Shown here: positions 61,644 through 64,000 of the stretch, piece by piece
How the letters are laid out: each line of letters opens with the position of its first letter
How positions within the stretch are numbered: position 1 is the stretch's first letter
Assembly (NCBI GenBank): GCA_035691665.1
Contig: DASSIS010000089.1
Coordinates: 27,200-91,199 of the forward strand
Source: DASUBN01 sp035691665
GTDB lineage: Bacteria > Pseudomonadota > Gammaproteobacteria > Natronospirales > REEB76
DNA: 64,000 bases
Reading direction: 5' to 3'
Translations under genes and position numbers: made by a program
The notes under the pieces: generated by a model
What the model was told of the DNA's origin: nothing
The model's input: the letters and a program-made list of their open reading frames with translations, nothing else
The model's database searches: none

Positions 61644-62222
61644 CCTGCTTCGACCACCGCCGAGAAGATCGCTGCCGCCGCCCGCCGGCTCCTGGAGAAG
61701 GAGGGGCTGGAGGCGGTGAGCATGCGCCGGGTGGCCCAGGCCGTGGGCCTCACCGCCATGGCCATCTACCGGCACTACCCCAACCGGGCGGCGCTGCTCA
61801 ACGCCGTGGCAAACCAGGGCTTCGAGGAACTCGCCGCCACCCTCAAGGGCCGGCGCTTCACCGGCGACATCGAGACCCGCCTCACCAAGATGGCGGACCT
61901 CTACCTCGACCACGCCTTCGAGAACCCCAAGCTCTTCGAGCTCATGTTCCTGGCCAAGCGCGAGGGCGCGCGCCAATACCCCCAAGACTTCAAGGCGAGG
62001 AAATCCCCCACCGCCACCCTGATGGCGGACGTGACCGCCGAAGGCATGGCCTCGGGCGAACTCAAGCAGGACGATGTCTGGGAGATCACCTTCGAGATGG
62101 GCGCCTTCTCCCACGGCCTCATCATGCTCTACCTCGGGGGCCGCATGGACCTCGGTCCCGCCCAATTCCGCGCGCTCTACCGGCGCTCCTTCCGGAGATA
62201 CTTCGATGGCATCCGCACTTGA
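61641..62222 (+). CDS. TetR/AcrR-family transcriptional regulator
   Basis: 193 residues. The N-terminal HTH reads TAEKIAAAARRLLEKEGLEAVSMRRVAQAVGLTAMAIYRHYPNRAALLNA in total (residues 6-55), a standard TetR domain with the recognition helix at AMAIYRHY. The ligand-binding part (60-193) is a helical TetR_C-type domain with no recognised effector. The start ATG lies in a perfect palindrome, suggesting autorepression and possibly a very short or leaderless 5' end, since no ribosome site is evident. The 3' end overlaps the Lnt-like gene by 17 bp. Confidence 0.92.
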   Translation: MPASTTAEKIAAAARRLLEKEGLEAVSMRRVAQAVGLTAMAIYRHYPNRAALLNAVANQGFEELAATLKGRRFTGDIETRLTKMADLYLDHAFENPKLFELMFLAKREGARQYPQDFKARKSPTATLMADVTAEGMASGELKQDDVWEITFEMGAFSHGLIMLYLGGRMDLGPAQFRALYRRSFRRYFDGIRT

Positions 62223-63684
62223 TGTGAAGCGTCTTAGCCTCGGCGTGGCCGCCACCCTGGCCTCGGCCGTGCTCATCTACTTCGGCACCGGCCCCGATCC
62301 CTTCTGGCCCTGCATGTGGTTCGCACTGCTGCCGGTGCTGCTCTTCGCGGTAGACGCCACTTGGTGGGGCGCCATGCTCGCCGGCGGCTTCAGCGTGATG
62401 CTGGGCATCCTGAACCTCTGGAGCTATCTCCGGGACGTATTGGGAGTGCCGCTGCCCTTCATCGCCCAGATCTACTTGAGCGAAGGCATCGCCTACGCCC
62501 TTGCCCTGCTGCTGTTCCGCGCTTTGATGCGCCGCCAGGCGTATTGGAGCGCGCTCCTCGCTGCGCCGGCGGTGCTCGTCTCCTTCGAGTGGTTCCTGAA
62601 CCTCACCTCGCCCCACGGCACCGCCGGCAGCCTCGCGTATTCCCAACTTACCTTCCTGCCCTATCTGCAGCTCGCTTCTCTCACCGGCCCCTGGGGCATG
62701 AGCTTCCTGCTCCTCATGTTCTCCTCGGCCCTCGCCATCGGACTCAAGCTCTATCGCAAGGAGCGCCGGCAGGTACTGCAGATCGCCGGCGTCACGGGCG
62801 GGCTGCTCGTCGCGGTGCTGGTCTTCGGCGCAGTGCGCCTGTCACTGCCGGCCGCGGGCACGCCGGTGAAGGTGGGGCTCGTGGCTTCCGATGCCCGGGA
62901 CCACGGCAACGTGGCCGACGACGGGGCCCCCACGGCGGAGCTGTTCCAGGCCTATGCCCAGGCGGCGGCCAAGCTCGCGGCCCAGGGCGCCCAGGTGATC
63001 GTGCTGCCGGAGAAGATCGGCGTGACCGTGGAACCGGATACCGGGAAACTGGACGCCCAGCTGCAGGGCCTGGCGGAGCAGACCCACGCCCGCATCGTGG
63101 CGGGCATCGTGCGGGTGGTGCCGCCTTCCTCCGGCAACGCGCTCAAACTCCGCTACAACGAGGCGCGCATCTACACCCCCGGCGCACCGGTGGAGAGCTA
63201 CGACAAGGAGCACATGCTCCCGCCCTTCGAATCCAACCTGACCCCGGGCACCATGCTCGCCCTGCTCCAGGGCAGCCGCGCCAGTGACACCTGGGGCGTG
63301 GCCATCTGCAAGGACATGGACTTCACCGACGTCTCACGCCGCTACGGCGAGGCCGGTGCGGGCCTCCTCCTGGTACCCGCCTGGGACTTCGTGGTGGACC
63401 GCATCCAGCACGGCCACATAGCCATCATGCGCGGCGTGGAGGACGGTTTCTCCATCGTGCGCAGCGCCAAGGGGGGCAGCCTCTACGTGAGCGACGACCG
63501 GGGGCGGATCCTGGGCGAGGCCGGCAGCGACTCCGCCCCCTTCGCCACGCTCTTGGTGGATGCCCCTCAGAGCCACGACAAGACCCTGTTCCTGCTGCTG
63601 GGCAACTGGTTCGCCTGGGTGACGGTGCTGCTGCTCGCGCTCTGCTTGCTGCAGCTCTACCGCAGGCGTAACCCGCGAGCATGA
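62206..63684 (+). CDS. Lnt-like membrane protein with nitrilase (CN-hydrolase) domain
   Basis: 492 residues from ATG 62206, with GGAG 9 nt upstream and inside the TetR gene end. Six to seven helices (about 10-210) precede a CN-hydrolase domain (about 225-460) and a final helix (about 465-485). The triad can be placed: Glu in VIVLPEKIG, Lys in ESYDKEHMLPPFES, Cys in GVAICKDMDF. This is the layout of apolipoprotein N-acyltransferase, but loop motifs (for example SYDKEHMLPPFES where Lnt has a YxKxxLVPFGE-type motif) differ, so it may be a paralogue with another acyl acceptor. Translationally coupled to the TetR gene. Confidence 0.82.
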   Translation: MASALDVKRLSLGVAATLASAVLIYFGTGPDPFWPCMWFALLPVLLFAVDATWWGAMLAGGFSVMLGILNLWSYLRDVLGVPLPFIAQIYLSEGIAYALALLLFRALMRRQAYWSALLAAPAVLVSFEWFLNLTSPHGTAGSLAYSQLTFLPYLQLASLTGPWGMSFLLLMFSSALAIGLKLYRKERRQVLQIAGVTGGLLVAVLVFGAVRLSLPAAGTPVKVGLVASDARDHGNVADDGAPTAELFQAYAQAAAKLAAQGAQVIVLPEKIGVTVEPDTGKLDAQLQGLAEQTHARIVAGIVRVVPPSSGNALKLRYNEARIYTPGAPVESYDKEHMLPPFESNLTPGTMLALLQGSRASDTWGVAICKDMDFTDVSRRYGEAGAGLLLVPAWDFVVDRIQHGHIAIMRGVEDGFSIVRSAKGGSLYVSDDRGRILGEAGSDSAPFATLLVDAPQSHDKTLFLLLGNWFAWVTVLLLALCLLQLYRRRNPRA

Positions 63685-63779
63685 CTTTTCTGAAAAGGGG
63701 TAGCGGCTGACATCGGGGCTGTGGTAAAAAGCGCCCGGCTCGGGCCCTCCGGCCCGCCAGGAACCTATGAGTCCCCACG

Positions 63780-64000
63780 GTGCGCTTCGTCCGCTCTCTC
63801 TCCTTGCTACTCGCCGGCGGCGTGGCCTGCGGCTGCGCACCTGCCTGGGCGGACACCGAGGCGGCGCCCTCTGCCGCCACTGAGGCCCAGCCCTGGGTGC
63901 CCATGCTCCTGGGCGCCCAATACACCGGCATCCACCAGCATCTCTCTCCCTTCGGCGCCGCCTACTCCGGCCCCTTGAGCTTCACGAGCCGGGGCGACAC
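63780..64000 (+). CDS. Carbohydrate-selective porin (OprB-like), 5' part, cut by window edge
   Basis: 73 codons from GTG 63780: a signal peptide (RSLSLLLAGGVACGCAPAWA) and a mature start TEAQPWVPMLLGAQYTGIHQ, then HLSPFGAAYSGPLSFTSRGD. The GAQYT...SPFGAAYSGPLSF pattern is the usual N-terminus of OprB-type carbohydrate porins. The rest lies beyond the window. An ATG at 63767 is out of frame. Ribosome site weak. Confidence 0.7.
   Translation, partial: MRFVRSLSLLLAGGVACGCAPAWADTEAAPSAATEAQPWVPMLLGAQYTGIHQHLSPFGAAYSGPLSFTSRGD

Overview
The window is GC-rich chromosomal DNA with dense coding on both strands. Gene content suggests a gammaproteobacterium near the Xanthomonadales/Lysobacterales or a related deep branch: E. 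coli-type MurB, FadE, PurT and YajQ, an ExeA/ExeB pair, many secreted M28 and S9 peptidases, paired amidohydrolases and several c-di-GMP proteins. No rRNA, tRNA, CRISPR array, transposase or integrase was seen. The taxon is inferred from gene content only.

Layout. Positions 1-9.7 kb are mostly minus strand: a 3'-truncated AcuI-type reductase, a YfaZ-like barrel, a CHASE2-Ser/Thr kinase, two small membrane proteins, a PQQ-type sugar dehydrogenase, a BsuPI-domain protein, and two overlapping amidohydrolases of which one lacks metal ligands. Positions 9.8-14.6 kb hold a palindromic repeat, a CPA2 antiporter, purT, a CPBP protease and yajQ. Positions 14.7-19.5 kb (minus) form one apparent operon: a protein with an exact 28-residue repeat, a YtrA-type GntR regulator, an ABC ATPase and permease, a BON lipoprotein, and two DUF4097-like proteins. 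Positions 19.8-25.3 kb hold mdh, a thioesterase, fadE and a DUF4286-DUF3667 fusion. Positions 25.5-38.1 kb are rich in c-di-GMP signalling (PAS5-GGDEF-EAL, GAF-GGDEF, REC-REC-GGDEF), with a DUF4136 lipoprotein, dinB, exeA/exeB and an M28 peptidase between them. Positions 38-48 kb hold a Cys/Met PLP enzyme, an S9 peptidase, an acetyl-CoA hydrolase/transferase, a second M28 peptidase and a second DUF4097 pair. Positions 48.4-54.1 kb hold endonuclease V, a phosphoserine phosphatase-phosphoglycerate dehydrogenase fusion, a YbjN-like protein, an HtrA-like protease and murB. Positions 54.1-64 kb hold a GNAT frame running without a stop into an OmpV gene, a TPR protein, an esterase, psiE, two DsbA-fold paralogues flanked by a perfect 64-bp repeat, a Ca2+/H+ antiporter, an AT-rich DUF3800 island, a TetR gene with an Lnt-like enzyme, and the start of a carbohydrate porin.

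Two results stand out. First, positions 60592-61605 form a compact AT-rich island: a DUF3800 gene followed 4 nt later by a 76-nt sequence that folds into a closed multi-helix RNA. It looks like a protein plus RNA cassette, possibly a defence or addiction module. Second, the promoter of the GntR/ABC/DUF4097 operon and the promoter of the distant DUF4097 pair share the same architecture: a -35 box, a 16-nt spacer, TATAGT, and an overlapping inverted repeat containing AGTGTTATAGT. This predicts a single regulon, probably under the YtrA-type GntR protein encoded in the first operon.

Other architectures worth checking: two gene fusions, two genes without an obvious canonical start codon, three copies of a compound stem-loop repeat, and a pseudo-enzyme amidohydrolase beside an intact paralogue.
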